From Acidiferrobacterales bacterium (GTDB taxonomy: Bacteria; Pseudomonadota; Gammaproteobacteria; Acidiferrobacterales; SZUA-150): a stretch of 34,505 nt of DNA. Position numbers and translations under genes: made by a program. Below, piece after piece: positions 1 to 7,949 of the stretch. Below the pieces are notes generated by a model. It ran no database searches, was not told the DNA's origin, and saw only the letters and a list, made by a program, of their open reading frames with translations. Position 1 is the first letter of the stretch; each line of letters starts with the position of its first letter. The DNA lies in assembly GCA_947258385.1 (NCBI GenBank), contig CAMYII010000082.1:1-34505 (forward strand), read 5' to 3'.

Positions 1-18
1 AACCCGAAACGTTGCATG

Positions 19-1020
19 CTAGCCTCCGCCAAGAAACTGAAACACCTGCACCCGCTGATTGTAGGAATCGGCGACGTAGATGCGGTCCTGGGCGATAAAA
101 AGCCCGGAAGGCAGCCAGAAATTCCCCGCCTTGCCGCCCTGGCCGCCAAAGGTCAGCAGGTACCTGCCCTTGGGGTCGAAGATCTGCACCCGGTCGAACA
201 GGGCGTCGACCACATAGATGTGCCCCTCGGCATCCACCCCCACCCCTTTGGGCTGGGCGAAGTGCCCGGAGCCGTCCCCGTGCTTGCCGAAAGAAGACCG
301 GTATTTGCCCTGCAGATCGAAGGCCTGCAGGCGGAAATTCATGGTGTCGTTGACGTATAAGGTTTCCCCGCGGATGAACAGGTGCGAGGGAAAATTAAAC
401 CGGCCGTTTTTATCGCCCCGTTTGCCGAATGCAAACTGCTTCTTTCCCCGGGGATCGAACACCGCGATACGGTGGCCCAGGGTTTCGGCGACATACAGCC
501 GTTTGCCCTTCTGGTCATAGGCAAGGCCAGTGGGTCGCGCCAGACCCTTAATCGTCGACAAATGCTTGCCCTCGGGATCGAACACGAACACCTTCCCCAG
601 AAAAGAATCCGAAAGATAAATCTTGTCCCCGGCAAGACTCACACCCACTGGCGAGCGCAAATACGTCTTGCCCGCCTTGCTGATGCGCCAATACTTGTTG
701 CTCGCCATGTCGAACACGTGCAGCGCACGGGCCCCGGGATCGGCCACCGCGATCCGCTGCCCCTGCACAGCAATGGCGTAGGGCTTGATCATACGGCGGT
801 CTTCCTTGCCCGCGATCACGCCCCAGACCCGCTTCAGGAACGACTCCTTGAGCCCCAGATCCCGCGGCTCGCGGAAGTCGTACAGATATTGGATCCTGGC
901 CTGCTCGGGCGGCTGCGGCCACACCAGCGGTTCCTTGCTGCCACGCTCCGTCGGACCTTGTCCGGCCGGTGCGCAGGCGCCCAGAAGCGCGTAGAGCAAA
1001 ACTAGCCAGACACGGTTCAT
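19..1020 (-). CDS. NHL-repeat six-bladed beta-propeller lipoprotein
   Basis: The 333-residue product starts with a lipoprotein signal ending in LLGAC (Cys16), so it should be exported and lipid-anchored. After a conserved lead-in (LVWPQPPEQARIQYLYDF) come about six NHL-type repeats with the recurring pattern G..yD..G.lYVaD....Ri.vFd..Gk, which fold as a beta-propeller. NHL propellers usually bind proteins or act as scaffolds; no catalytic residues are visible. The ATG overlaps the TGA of the upstream barrel gene (ATGA at 1017-1020), so translation is probably coupled. It is a paralogue of the NHL protein at 5729-6856: both share the LVWP.PPEQ.R lead-in and a following K(L/R)..F..G.....I.KPY segment. 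The two paralogues bracket a cytochrome cluster, suggesting a shared structural role in an envelope electron-transfer assembly (inference). The fold assignment is firm and the role is not. Confidence 0.9.
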   Translation of the reverse strand: MNRVWLVLLYALLGACAPAGQGPTERGSKEPLVWPQPPEQARIQYLYDFREPRDLGLKESFLKRVWGVIAGKEDRRMIKPYAIAVQGQRIAVADPGARALHVFDMASNKYWRISKAGKTYLRSPVGVSLAGDKIYLSDSFLGKVFVFDPEGKHLSTIKGLARPTGLAYDQKGKRLYVAETLGHRIAVFDPRGKKQFAFGKRGDKNGRFNFPSHLFIRGETLYVNDTMNFRLQAFDLQGKYRSSFGKHGDGSGHFAQPKGVGVDAEGHIYVVDALFDRVQIFDPKGRYLLTFGGQGGKAGNFWLPSGLFIAQDRIYVADSYNQRVQVFQFLGGG

Positions 1021-1592
1021 CGAGACCTCCTCGTGAAGGTGAACATCAAGCGGTTTTCATCCAGATTATTTGTGGTTCCACTCCATTCATTATGTTGCAC
1101 GCTGACCTCGGCCACAAGCTTGCGTACAAACCAGCGCAGATCCACTCCCACGGTCTTGAAGCGGTCGTCCGAGATTCGCCGTTCTTGCCTTCTCCAGGTT
1201 CCTATTCTTGGCTCAACAATCAGATTACGCCGCGCCAACCACCGCATGGCCAGATCCGCATTGTGGGTGTCGGATTTTCTGCCGTCATTGTTCGTGGAAT
1301 CCCGGGTGGCGGTCAGGGTCAGTGAGGCCCTGGGAGACCAGCGATGGATCCCCGACAGCCGAAAGGTATCAGTGTCGGAATCGAAATCCCCATAACGGTA
1401 AGAACGCGTTTCCGCGCCGAATGTCATGCGGGTCGCCTGTTTGGGATTCCATGTGAACCGTAACCCTGTCGTGGTGTCCCGCCTGTCTGACAGGAAGCTT
1501 TCGCCTTGCTCGGAAACGAGATCCTGGTCCTGATCGTAGGTACGGTGAAACACATTGACCCAACCGTAATCGAGGCCTAAGCGATACTCCAC
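1017..1592 (-). CDS. C-terminal fragment of outer-membrane beta-barrel protein
   Basis: These 191 residues alternate polar and hydrophobic positions in short strands (for example EYRLGLDYGWVNVFHRTY, GLRFTWNPKQATRMTFGAET) and end in an aromatic-containing strand, as outer-membrane barrels do. It is in the same reading frame as the upstream 5' part (1638-2939), separated by a TAA at 1638-1640, so both are parts of one gene that is broken here. The GTG at 1592 is only the first possible start codon and no Shine-Dalgarno is visible before it; the frame stays open back to 1637. Directly upstream is an 11-base A run (1595-1605), a frequent site of frameshift or read error. The TGA overlaps the ATG of the NHL gene, so the operon structure is intact. 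Confidence 0.6.
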   Translation of the reverse strand: MEYRLGLDYGWVNVFHRTYDQDQDLVSEQGESFLSDRRDTTTGLRFTWNPKQATRMTFGAETRSYRYGDFDSDTDTFRLSGIHRWSPRASLTLTATRDSTNNDGRKSDTHNADLAMRWLARRNLIVEPRIGTWRRQERRISDDRFKTVGVDLRWFVRKLVAEVSVQHNEWSGTTNNLDENRLMFTFTRRSR

Positions 1593-1637
1593 AGAAAAAA
1601 AAAAATAAAACGGGATTAGTACTGCAACATATTGCCG

Positions 1638-2939
1638 TTAAATAAAATTCGGGTGAGATTTAGCTGCAGGCACCACCTCATAGTCCGTACCCGGACCCGT
1701 GCCTGGTGTACAGGGGGAACACCCCGGCGCGGTGACCACAATGGTGCTCGTGTCAATAAAACGCTCATTCAGTATTATTATGTAAGTGGCGTCAACGAGT
1801 TGGGGCTCGTCGAAAACCTGAAGCACGACGAGTTCTTCGACATCGCGATCAACGGTGCCCTCGGCAACGCCCAGGCCCGCCGAAAGCCTTCCGCCGTGCG
1901 GGATTTTCTTGGTGTAGCTGAGGTCCAGCCTTGCCTCACGTTCCTTCTCCTCGCCGAGTTGGACCGCACCACTCTCAAATTCGTTGTCGGATCCCTTGAG
2001 ATAGGCGCTGGTGGTCAGGTTCCGGTAGAACTGATGGGTGAGGCCCGCGCGCGCGTAATTGCGTTTCGTGTCCGCCCCGTTTTTGACAGATGAGTAGTTA
2101 TAATCGTATGAACTAAAAAGATTTCTGGTGTGCTGCAGGCGCGCGCTTTCGTCGATCGAGACCCTTTCGTAAGGCAAAAAATCTTCCCGCTTGTAATAGT
2201 CCAACAGGGAATGCAGATTACTACCCTTGCCCCAACGGAGGGAGTGGTTGAGACGGCCAATCTCCGAATTGTAATCATTATCCTTCGGCAGCCGGTCGTC
2301 GAAATCGATCTGCTCGAGCAACAGGTCCATTTTGCTGCTATGGCCTCTGAAGGTTACCGTATCCACAGCCTCCTCGCGGTCGGTCGTGGCGCCGCTGATC
2401 CCTGAGCGAAACTTCTCGTCCAGGTCGCGCTGCGAGAAGGTGATGGTGGAAGGAAAAAATTCGTTCCTTGCGTTCAAGGTTATGGCTTCATTCGAGGTTT
2501 TGAGATCGGTGCGGCTGCCCAGATCGCCATCGAGCGTCGCGGTGTTTTGCCCGGCTCGCGCCTCGAAGCTGAACGGCGCAGGTGTACCGTGCAACAGACT
2601 CAGACTCGCGTTGTAGTCCAAAAAGCTGTTATCGAAATCCTCGTCATCACCGCCGTTCTCAAAATCGACTTGCGCGAGTCTGGGGTGAAGATCGAGAAAA
2701 AAACTGGCGATCCGCGGGTCCACGCTATGCCCGCGCTGCCGCAGGCGAACCCCTTCTTCAAACTTGGTCTGCTGGGTATCCGCCGAATCCTTATAATCCC
2801 GCCAATAACCGTCGAAATCCAGGACCAGCGCCCAGTCCAGCGGGTCCAGTACGAACCATTCCTGGGCCTTTGCGTCGCTCATGATGCCGAGGAACGCCAT
2901 CAGCACGATTAAGCATCTCTGCCATGCCGTTGCTTTCAT
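1638..2939 (-). pseudogene. N-terminal part of large outer-membrane beta-barrel (conduit porin-like), frame broken at 3' end
   Basis: The chosen ATG at 2939 follows GGGAGCCGC and opens a typical signal peptide (MKATAWQRCLIVLMAFLGIMSDAKA, shown here only as a class: basic, hydrophobic, A.A cleavage). An upstream in-frame start at 3020 would add 27 residues before the signal and is less likely. The mature part is strand-rich with many Asp/Asn turns, as in 16-plus-stranded barrels, and the full gene (1017-2939) would give about 640 residues, the size range of MtrB/OmbB-like conduit porins. There is no detectable sequence motif that proves this family. Reading ends at a TAA (1638), but another frame just there reads TRILFNGNMLQY (1654-1619), which fits the expected continuation after GTDYEVVP better than the annotated frame. 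This suggests one or more indels between about 1655 and 1595. Neighbouring cytochromes support an electron-conduit role (inference). Confidence 0.65.
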
Positions 2940-3086
2940 GCGGCTCCCCACGGCGCCCGATGCGCAGCCAATAGCGCGCAGCGGCCCGTTCGACGCCCGG
3001 GCCTGTGGTAGAAACGACATGCCATTTCTGCAAAGGCCATAAAGTAATGATTCCGCTTTTCACTACGGCTTCCGTTGCCATTCGTC

Positions 3087-3581
3087 TCAACGCCGCTTTT
3101 TCGCCGCCGCCTGGTGGCAGCGCGAGCAAGCCTGAAATCCCGCTTCGAAAGCTGTCTCTCCGTTGTGGCACTTGCCGCACGACTCCCTTTGGTTGATCTT
3201 TTCCATCGTGATCTCGTTGGCCCCCTTCTTCATCTCGAAGATCTGCTCGTGGCAGACCGAGCAACGAAAATGGATCCGGTGCACCCAGTGCGGGAACACC
3301 ACAGGATCAAATCCCGTCGCCCGCGTCTTCTTGTCCAGGACAAGGTCCCCAGGGGCGGCCCATGCGGTCGCCACTACAACGAAAAGGCCGATCATTAAAG
3401 CCAGGGCCATATTCATCGCCGTTTTCATACGTACAGTCACTGCACATGCGGCCTGGCGAACCGCCCCCGGATCAGCCATCCTTTTTCTGTACTTGTTGGC
3501 GGAGAACCGGCGCATCATCACGCGACATGCCTCGGCTGGCTGGGTTCCCCATATCCAAGTCTTTGCATTGCCGTTCCTCAT
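3087..3581 (-). CDS. c7-type triheme cytochrome c, exported
   Basis: The protein carries three CXXCH heme c sites (C107-H111, C135-H139, C152-H156) and extra histidines in PVVFPHWVHRIHF that can serve as distal heme ligands. The spacing matches the c7-type triheme domain found in multiheme electron-transfer proteins. Its ATG overlaps the TGA of the upstream gene (ATGA, 3578-3581) and is preceded by GAGGACGCC, which supports the long 164-residue form. However, the hydrophobic signal-like segment (MKTAMNMALALMIGLF) begins only at residue 52, so a start at 3428 is also possible; no good Shine-Dalgarno precedes that one. The heme domain is very similar to that of the adjacent gene (PGDL.LD.KTRA.GFDPVVFPHW), so the two arose by tandem duplication. 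Expected role: periplasmic electron shuttle to the barrel (inference). Confidence 0.88.
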   Translation of the reverse strand: MRNGNAKTWIWGTQPAEACRVMMRRFSANKYRKRMADPGAVRQAACAVTVRMKTAMNMALALMIGLFVVVATAWAAPGDLVLDKKTRATGFDPVVFPHWVHRIHFRCSVCHEQIFEMKKGANEITMEKINQRESCGKCHNGETAFEAGFQACSRCHQAAAKKRR

Positions 3582-4333
3582 GGCGTCCTCGCTACCGACG
3601 GCATGTGGCAGCGGGCGCAGTTCTGGAATTCCACGTTGAAAGCGACCTCACCGTTGTGGCACTTGCCGCAGAATTGCCCCTGATCAATTGTCGTCATCGT
3701 GATTTCGCTGGCGCCGCGTTTCATTTTGAAGACCTGCGAATGACACACGTAACAACGAAAATGGATCCGGTGTCGCCAGTGCGGAAACACCACGGGATCA
3801 AATCCCATCGCCCGCGTTTTCCTGTCGAGGATCAGATCCCCCGGGGCACGCGCGCCGGCCGTCCCGGCAGGCGCAGCCTGGATCTCGTTCCCCGCCGAAT
3901 CGCCGACGGGCGGGGTGGCGCTTGCCGCGACAATTGCCGGCGACTCCGCAAGCGCCATTTCAACGGGTACTTCGACGACTTCGACTTGCTTGACCACAAC
4001 GGTCGGCGCCTCAACCGCTGCCGCGGCAACGCTGGCCGCAACCTTAACCGGCGGTTCTTTGCTGACCGGCGCGACTGCAATCACTCCCCCTGGAGGTGCC
4101 TCCTCGGACCTGGCATGGACCTGGGGCGCCTGCCCCGCAACCGGCGCAGGCTGCGCCACCAGTCCCGCCATAGGCGGGTTCACAGCCGGCGGAACGGCCT
4201 TGGGTGCCGGTTCAGCGGCGACAGCCGGTTGTTCGACGCGCTTCTGGTTCGACCCCATACGCATCACCAAGACAGCGCCGAGTACGAGCAAGCCGATGAA
4301 AAGCAATGCGGTCAAACCTGTTCTCGCTTTCAC
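3578..4333 (-). CDS. inner-membrane-tethered c7-type triheme cytochrome with long Pro/Ala linker
   Basis: This 251-residue protein starts at a GTG preceded by GAGGCCATAG. It has one N-terminal membrane segment (residues about 6-24) with no lipobox or clear cleavage site, then about 135 residues (28-164) rich in Pro, Ala and Val, then a c7-type triheme domain with sites C194-H198, C222-H226 and C239-H243. The layout is that of TonB: membrane anchor, extended periplasmic spacer, globular end. Such a tether could let the heme domain reach from the inner membrane towards the outer membrane (inference). It sits 23 bases after the lipoprotein triheme gene and is translationally coupled to the next triheme gene. 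Heme attachment needs periplasmic export, which the anchor provides. Confidence 0.88.
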   Translation of the reverse strand: MKARTGLTALLFIGLLVLGAVLVMRMGSNQKRVEQPAVAAEPAPKAVPPAVNPPMAGLVAQPAPVAGQAPQVHARSEEAPPGGVIAVAPVSKEPPVKVAASVAAAAVEAPTVVVKQVEVVEVPVEMALAESPAIVAASATPPVGDSAGNEIQAAPAGTAGARAPGDLILDRKTRAMGFDPVVFPHWRHRIHFRCYVCHSQVFKMKRGASEITMTTIDQGQFCGKCHNGEVAFNVEFQNCARCHMPSVARTP

Positions 4334-4356
4334 CTATGGCCTCGCCACCAGTGCAC

Positions 4357-4935
4357 TCACCCGCCCATCTTCGTGTGGCAGCGGGCGCAGTTATCCGCGC
4401 TGAACGCATACTGCCCGTTATGACAGACACCGCAGTATTTGCCCTGGTTGATCTTCTCCATGCTGATCTTCGCGCCGCGTCTGGGGAAGATCCGGGGATG
4501 ACAGCTGCCGCAGGCCAGCCACTCGGTGTGCGCGGAGTGCGGGAAATAAGCATCGAACATCGCGTCCGGCCCCGGCAGGAAAAAATCGAAGCCGAAGAGC
4601 AGCGCATCATCCCGCTTTTCGGTACCGGGGATCGCCTTCCTGGGCCTGACCACGCCCTGATTCAGCGCCTGCATCCAGTCAGGATTGCCCATCGCGTCCT
4701 TGGGCAGCAGCTTCCTGGCCTCGGGCCAGGTGGCGGCCTTCTCGATCGGCGGCCGGCCTTTCTGCTGGCTGACAGGAACCAGCTCAGGCGCGGCGGCGGC
4801 CGTCTTCTTCGCGGCCGCGGCCGAGCTGTCCTCACTCGGAGGAGGAACGTCAAAAAACAGTGACAGCGTCCGCTGGTTACAGGAAACGGAAAAAAGCAGG
4901 GGAGGAAGGAGCAGCAAGTAGATCAGACGATGCAT
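4357..4935 (-). CDS. c7-type triheme cytochrome lipoprotein
   Basis: I chose the ATG at 4935 because GGGGAGGAAGGCA stands directly before it; an earlier in-frame ATG at 4962 would only add nine residues. The product has a lipoprotein signal ending SVSC (Cys19), an Ala-rich spacer, and a c7-type triheme domain with C142-H146, C168-H172 and C183-H187. The motif order (CGSCHP.IF....G..I.MEKIN.G.YCGVCHNG.YAF....CARCH) is the same as in the two following trihemes, but the N-terminal half, including WPEARKLLPKDAMGNPDWMQAL, is unlike them. As a lipoprotein it may sit on the inner face of the outer membrane, next to the barrel encoded downstream (inference). Confidence 0.88.
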   Translation of the reverse strand: MHRLIYLLLLPPLLFSVSCNQRTLSLFFDVPPPSEDSSAAAAKKTAAAAPELVPVSQQKGRPPIEKAATWPEARKLLPKDAMGNPDWMQALNQGVVRPRKAIPGTEKRDDALLFGFDFFLPGPDAMFDAYFPHSAHTEWLACGSCHPRIFPRRGAKISMEKINQGKYCGVCHNGQYAFSADNCARCHTKMGG

Positions 4936-4961
4936 TGCCTTCCTCCCCATGGGCCGCCTCA

Positions 4962-5639
4962 TTATTTAATATGACACGTGGTGCACAACGCGCTGGCCGT
5001 GTTGGCGATGCGCAGGAAGGTCGCATTAGTCGCCTCGTGCGGGTTGTGGCAGCTGCCGCACTCGACCCGGTTGGTGTACAGCGGCAGGGTACCAACCTTC
5101 CCAGCCACGGCCGCGTTAAACGCGGTATCCGCCACGTTGTCGTAGGTGATCGAGATCGGATGGTCGCCCGTCAGATCGTTACCGAGATGCGTCACTCGGG
5201 TGTTAGCAATGAGGTCACCATTGACACCCCAGGCCCAGCCCTGATCGGCACCGGCTGGATTGAAGCCGCCGGAACCCGCGCCGTTGATGAGCACGTCGAA
5301 CGCCACCGTGCCGTCGTGGCAGGACAGGCAGGCCAGCGACACGCCGACCGGTTGCGCCTCGACCGTCATGTCGATGGTCGAGCTCACGGTGTTGTTATAC
5401 ATCGTGTACGTGGCGGCACTCGCGCCCCTGTTCCACAGCGGCTTGGGCGCGGCGGTGGTGGTATGGGGCGAGTGGCAAAATACGCACACCGAGGCCGTCG
5501 AGGTGGTTTGGTAAAAATTGGTAACAGGCGCGCTGCTGGACAGGTTGTGTAATGTATTCACAATGTCCTCAGCCGCGAGCGCCGTACCCCCCAGGCCCAT
5601 CAGGGCCAACGACAAGACTGCTGATAGAGCTCTTTTCAT
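4962..5639 (-). CDS. tetraheme cytochrome c (c3/doubled-CXXCH type), periplasmic
   Basis: The 225-residue product begins with a cleavable signal peptide (about residues 1-23, ending TALAA) and starts after AGGAGTTGAGAA. Four CXXCH motifs are present: C52-H56 (CVFCHSPH), C104-H108 (CLSCHDG), C194-H198 (CGSCHNPHE) and C219-H223 (CTTCH). CHSPH, CHNPH and GDHPI are typical of the cytochrome c3-like or doubled-CXXCH family, where the additional His gives bis-His hemes. It lies 26 bases before the triheme lipoprotein start, in the same direction, so the four cytochromes (13 hemes in all), the barrel and the NHL genes look like one operon. Function is most likely electron transfer; a substrate-reducing activity cannot be excluded. 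Confidence 0.9.
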   Translation of the reverse strand: MKRALSAVLSLALMGLGGTALAAEDIVNTLHNLSSSAPVTNFYQTTSTASVCVFCHSPHTTTAAPKPLWNRGASAATYTMYNNTVSSTIDMTVEAQPVGVSLACLSCHDGTVAFDVLINGAGSGGFNPAGADQGWAWGVNGDLIANTRVTHLGNDLTGDHPISITYDNVADTAFNAAVAGKVGTLPLYTNRVECGSCHNPHEATNATFLRIANTASALCTTCHIK

Positions 5640-5728
5640 TTCTCAACTCCTAACGTCGTTAGAAATCTGTTGCTTAAAAAGCCGCAACCCCGCTAAAAGG
5701 AAAAAGGTTTCCGTACACTGTGCGCACC

Positions 5729-6856
5729 TCATCCTGTTTTATTCTGTGGTTCTTCTATGGCCGAGCTCGGCCCGGCCCGATTCTTGCCCGTACCTCGCTC
5801 ACCGAGATACTGGAAGACCTGGACCCGGAAGTTGTACTGGTCAGCTACGTAGATCCGATTCTGATCGTCGACATAGGCGCCGCCCGGCAGCCAGAACTGA
5901 CCGGGTTCCCGGCCGATGGAACCGACGAACAGCAGCAAGCTGCCCCGCTGATCGAAGATCTGGAAGTTATTAAAGGCCGCATCGACCACATAGATATGGC
6001 CTTCGGAATCGACACCGATGCCTTTTGGACGGGTGAACTTGCCGAGGCCGTCACCGATTTCCCCGAAGGTCCTCAAGACCCTGCCATCAGGGTCGATAAT
6101 CTGTACCCGGAAATTCATGGAATCCACGACGTAGAGCTTCCCCTGCCGGTCGATCGCAACATTAGTCGGGAAATTGAACTGGCCGGGTTTGGCCCCGCGC
6201 CTGCCGAGGGTCGAGACCCGCTTACCCTTCATATCGAAGACGGCGATGTGGTGCTTCTTGACGTCAACGACATAGACCCGCCCCAGTTTTTCATCGACCG
6301 CAACGCCGACCGGTCTTTCGAGCTGCCCCTTCTTGCCGATGCCGCGGAGGAAATTCCCGTCGCGGTCATAGACCACGACACGCTTCTGCAGCAGATCGGT
6401 CACGTAGATCCGTTGTTGACTATCGGAGGTGATCCCCGCCGGCTTGGAGAGTAATCCGCGCCCTTCGATCCCCCAGACGGAGAACTGCTTGTTCTTGAAA
6501 TCAAACACCAGCACCTTGCCCCAACCCGTGTCGGTGACAAAAAGCCGTCCCTCGCGGTCCGCATGCACCCCGTAGGGCTTCTTGATCGGGATAATCTCGT
6601 CCTGCCGGCCGAGCAGGAAATCCTTGAGTTTGCCCGATCTGTTCCGGGTCGCACCGACATCGGCCTCCGAACGCACGGTGCGCACGAACTTGACCCGCGG
6701 CTGCTCCGGCGGCAGCGGCCAGACCAGATCCACCGGCTTCTGCGCATCTTTCGTGGTGGCGCAGCCGGAAATCGTAGATATAAGGAGGCCCATGGCGAAC
6801 GCCATGCAGAGGGTGCGGCAGCCGGACGTCGTGGTGCGGTCTTGCAGCATGCGCAT
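5729..6856 (-). CDS. NHL-repeat six-bladed beta-propeller lipoprotein
   Basis: This 375-residue protein has a lipoprotein signal ending in STISGC (Cys32 from the chosen start) and six NHL repeats such as GLGKFTRPKGIGVDSEGHIY and PGQFNFPTNVAIDRQGKLYV. The ATG at 6856 was preferred over a TTG at 6865; no strong Shine-Dalgarno supports either, and an ATG at 6850 is also possible. It is a paralogue of the NHL lipoprotein at 19-1020. Being first in the cytochrome operon, with a candidate FNR box about 155 bases upstream (7012-7025), it may be induced under low oxygen (inference). An 89-base gap with no hairpin separates it from the tetraheme gene, so co-transcription is plausible. The ligand or partner of the propeller is unknown. 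Confidence 0.9.
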   Translation of the reverse strand: MRMLQDRTTTSGCRTLCMAFAMGLLISTISGCATTKDAQKPVDLVWPLPPEQPRVKFVRTVRSEADVGATRNRSGKLKDFLLGRQDEIIPIKKPYGVHADREGRLFVTDTGWGKVLVFDFKNKQFSVWGIEGRGLLSKPAGITSDSQQRIYVTDLLQKRVVVYDRDGNFLRGIGKKGQLERPVGVAVDEKLGRVYVVDVKKHHIAVFDMKGKRVSTLGRRGAKPGQFNFPTNVAIDRQGKLYVVDSMNFRVQIIDPDGRVLRTFGEIGDGLGKFTRPKGIGVDSEGHIYVVDAAFNNFQIFDQRGSLLLFVGSIGREPGQFWLPGGAYVDDQNRIYVADQYNFRVQVFQYLGERGTGKNRAGPSSAIEEPQNKTG

Positions 6857-7011
6857 CAAACTCAATTCAGAACTGCTTTAACTTCTCTAAATTCGTGCGC
6901 CTACCCGGGTAAACAACACGCCCGGGACAGGGACGTGCAAGTCCGTTTGAATGGCAGAATTTCATTCATTTAAGTGTAGTTGACAGATTAACAATGGGGT
7001 AATCAATAGAC

Positions 7012-7025
7012 TTGATATATGTCAA
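7012..7025. promoter_or_regulatory. candidate FNR box, one mismatch
   Basis: The site reads TTGATATATGTCAA, matching TTGAT-N4-ATCAA at nine of ten positions. It lies upstream of the NHL/cytochrome operon that starts at 6856. The FNR-like regulator at 26250 has the residues expected to read this motif. Spacing of about 155 bases to the start codon is compatible with an upstream promoter. Confidence 0.5.
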
Positions 7026-7194
7026 ATTCCCTACATTTCATTGGTAAATGTTTCACTAGGGGCATTAATGATTTTTATATTAGCGATTAATTTATTAGCT
7101 TATTAGAAATTGATTTAATTCAAAAACAGGTTGATTGAGTGGAGTTCAGGCCGACATGAATTTGGCCGATGCCTGTCCTAGGGGTATGAAGTTC

Positions 7195-7222
7195 TAACGC
7201 AGAGACGCAAATACGCAGAGTT
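7195..7222. repeat. dispersed GCAGAGACGCAAA-type repeat, copy 1
   Basis: The stretch TAACGCAGAGACGCAAATAC and following bases resembles the sequence at 7297-7313 and, inverted, those at 7348-7371 and 8347-8367. Similar short repeats are known in many bacterial genomes; their function is unclear. Confidence 0.6.
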
Positions 7223-7296
7223 CTATTAAAATCAGCAACTTCCCGCTACATCTTCGAGTTAAAGGCTCTTAATTATCGGAGAGCCGATGGACTTCC

Positions 7297-7371
7297 AACG
7301 CAGAGGCGCAAAGACACAGAATTTATTGATTTGAATTCGGGTTTTCGCTTTGCGCCTCTGCGTCTTTGCGT
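7297..7371. repeat. inverted pair of the dispersed repeat
   Basis: ACGCAGAGGCGCAAAG at 7298-7313 is exactly complementary to CTTTGCGCCTCTGCGT at 7348-7363, leaving a 34-base AT-rich centre. The second arm continues with CTTTGCGTTGA. The two arms could form a cruciform, or they may be two inserted copies facing each other. Confidence 0.75.
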
Positions 7372-7532
7372 TGAAGGTGCATGGCGGAACCCTTACGTGA
7401 GCCAGTTCCAGCGCCAAGGCGCAATCGCTGCGTGGCAAGGCAACGGTTTCCGTGCATTCAGGAAGAATGTGCCGGGTCACGGTTTTCCGCGGGGATGGTT
7501 AGAAAAGTCGCCAAGCGCGGTCAATCGGTGGG

Positions 7533-7558
7533 ACCAGGCCCTGGGGCATGGGCCTGGT
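7533..7558 (-). terminator. GC-rich hairpin after the monoheme lipoprotein gene
   Basis: ACCAGGCCC (7533-7541) pairs perfectly with GGGCCTGGT (7550-7558) around an eight-base loop, about 20 bases past the stop codon at 7578. No T run follows on the minus strand, so termination would not be of the standard intrinsic type. Confidence 0.4.
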
Positions 7559-7577
7559 GGTCTGCGTTCATCAGGTG

Positions 7578-7949
7578 TTAGTTGTTCTTCGCCCCCTGAT
7601 CGATCCAGGCCTTGAGCATCTGGATTTCTTCTTTCGACAGTGGAGAACCGGTACGCGGCATGGCGATGGAGGCGTGGGTCTTGCCTTCGATGGCGCGCGC
7701 CAGGGTGCTGGACACGCTCGATCCGGGGATGACGACCGCGCCGAATTTGGTGCCTTTCATCAGCGTCTCGTAGCTGGCGACGCTGAAGCCGCTGGCGGCA
7801 TACCCCTCGCCTGCCCCGTTGTGGCAGGAGGCGCACTTTTCCTTGAGTACCGGGTGGATGTCCCGCTTGAAGCTGTACTCTTTGACGCAGCCTGCGCCCA
7901 GGAGGGGCAGCACGAGCGCCACAGCGATCACCACATTCTTACTTCTCAT
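7578..7949 (-). CDS. monoheme c-type cytochrome lipoprotein (PSCyt1-like)
   Basis: The 123-residue product starts after GAGGAGAAAAA and has a lipoprotein signal ending LLGAGC (Cys21). One heme site, C39-H43 (CASCHNG), follows a D.HPVLKEKC lead typical of the planctomycete-type cytochrome C (PSCyt1) domain, where YETLMKG.....V.PG....S.L...I.......MP......L...E...L..WID.GA completes the domain. It is a paralogue of the gene at 25317-25691, with near-identical stretches (LMKGTKFG, WIDQGAKNN). The other copy lies beside a membrane heme protein; this one stands alone between two repeat clusters, so it may be a transposed or duplicated copy (inference). Function is probably small-scale electron transfer on the periplasmic side. 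Confidence 0.88.
   Translation of the reverse strand: MRSKNVVIAVALVLPLLGAGCVKEYSFKRDIHPVLKEKCASCHNGAGEGYAASGFSVASYETLMKGTKFGAVVIPGSSVSSTLARAIEGKTHASIAMPRTGSPLSKEEIQMLKAWIDQGAKNN

Larger units (their letters stand above)
6866..7577. other. gene-free, partly AT-rich interval with repeats
   Basis: No convincing gene is seen. The part 6960-7140 is much more AT-rich than the rest and carries a candidate FNR box. From 7195 to 7376 there are copies of a dispersed CGCAGAGGCGCAAAG-type repeat, and a GC hairpin lies at 7533-7558. Confidence 0.6.

Noticed and set aside
382-1005. Plus-strand 207-residue open frame opposite the NHL gene
   Set aside because: It lies entirely antisense to a well-supported beta-propeller gene and shows no domain pattern of its own.
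3362-4423. Plus-strand 353-residue open frame across the triheme genes
   Set aside because: It is antisense to two cytochromes with clear heme motifs; its Arg/His-rich composition is typical of a shadow frame.
5720-6454. Plus-strand 244-residue open frame opposite the second NHL gene
   Set aside because: Acidic composition mirrors the antisense of NHL repeats; no start signal or domain.
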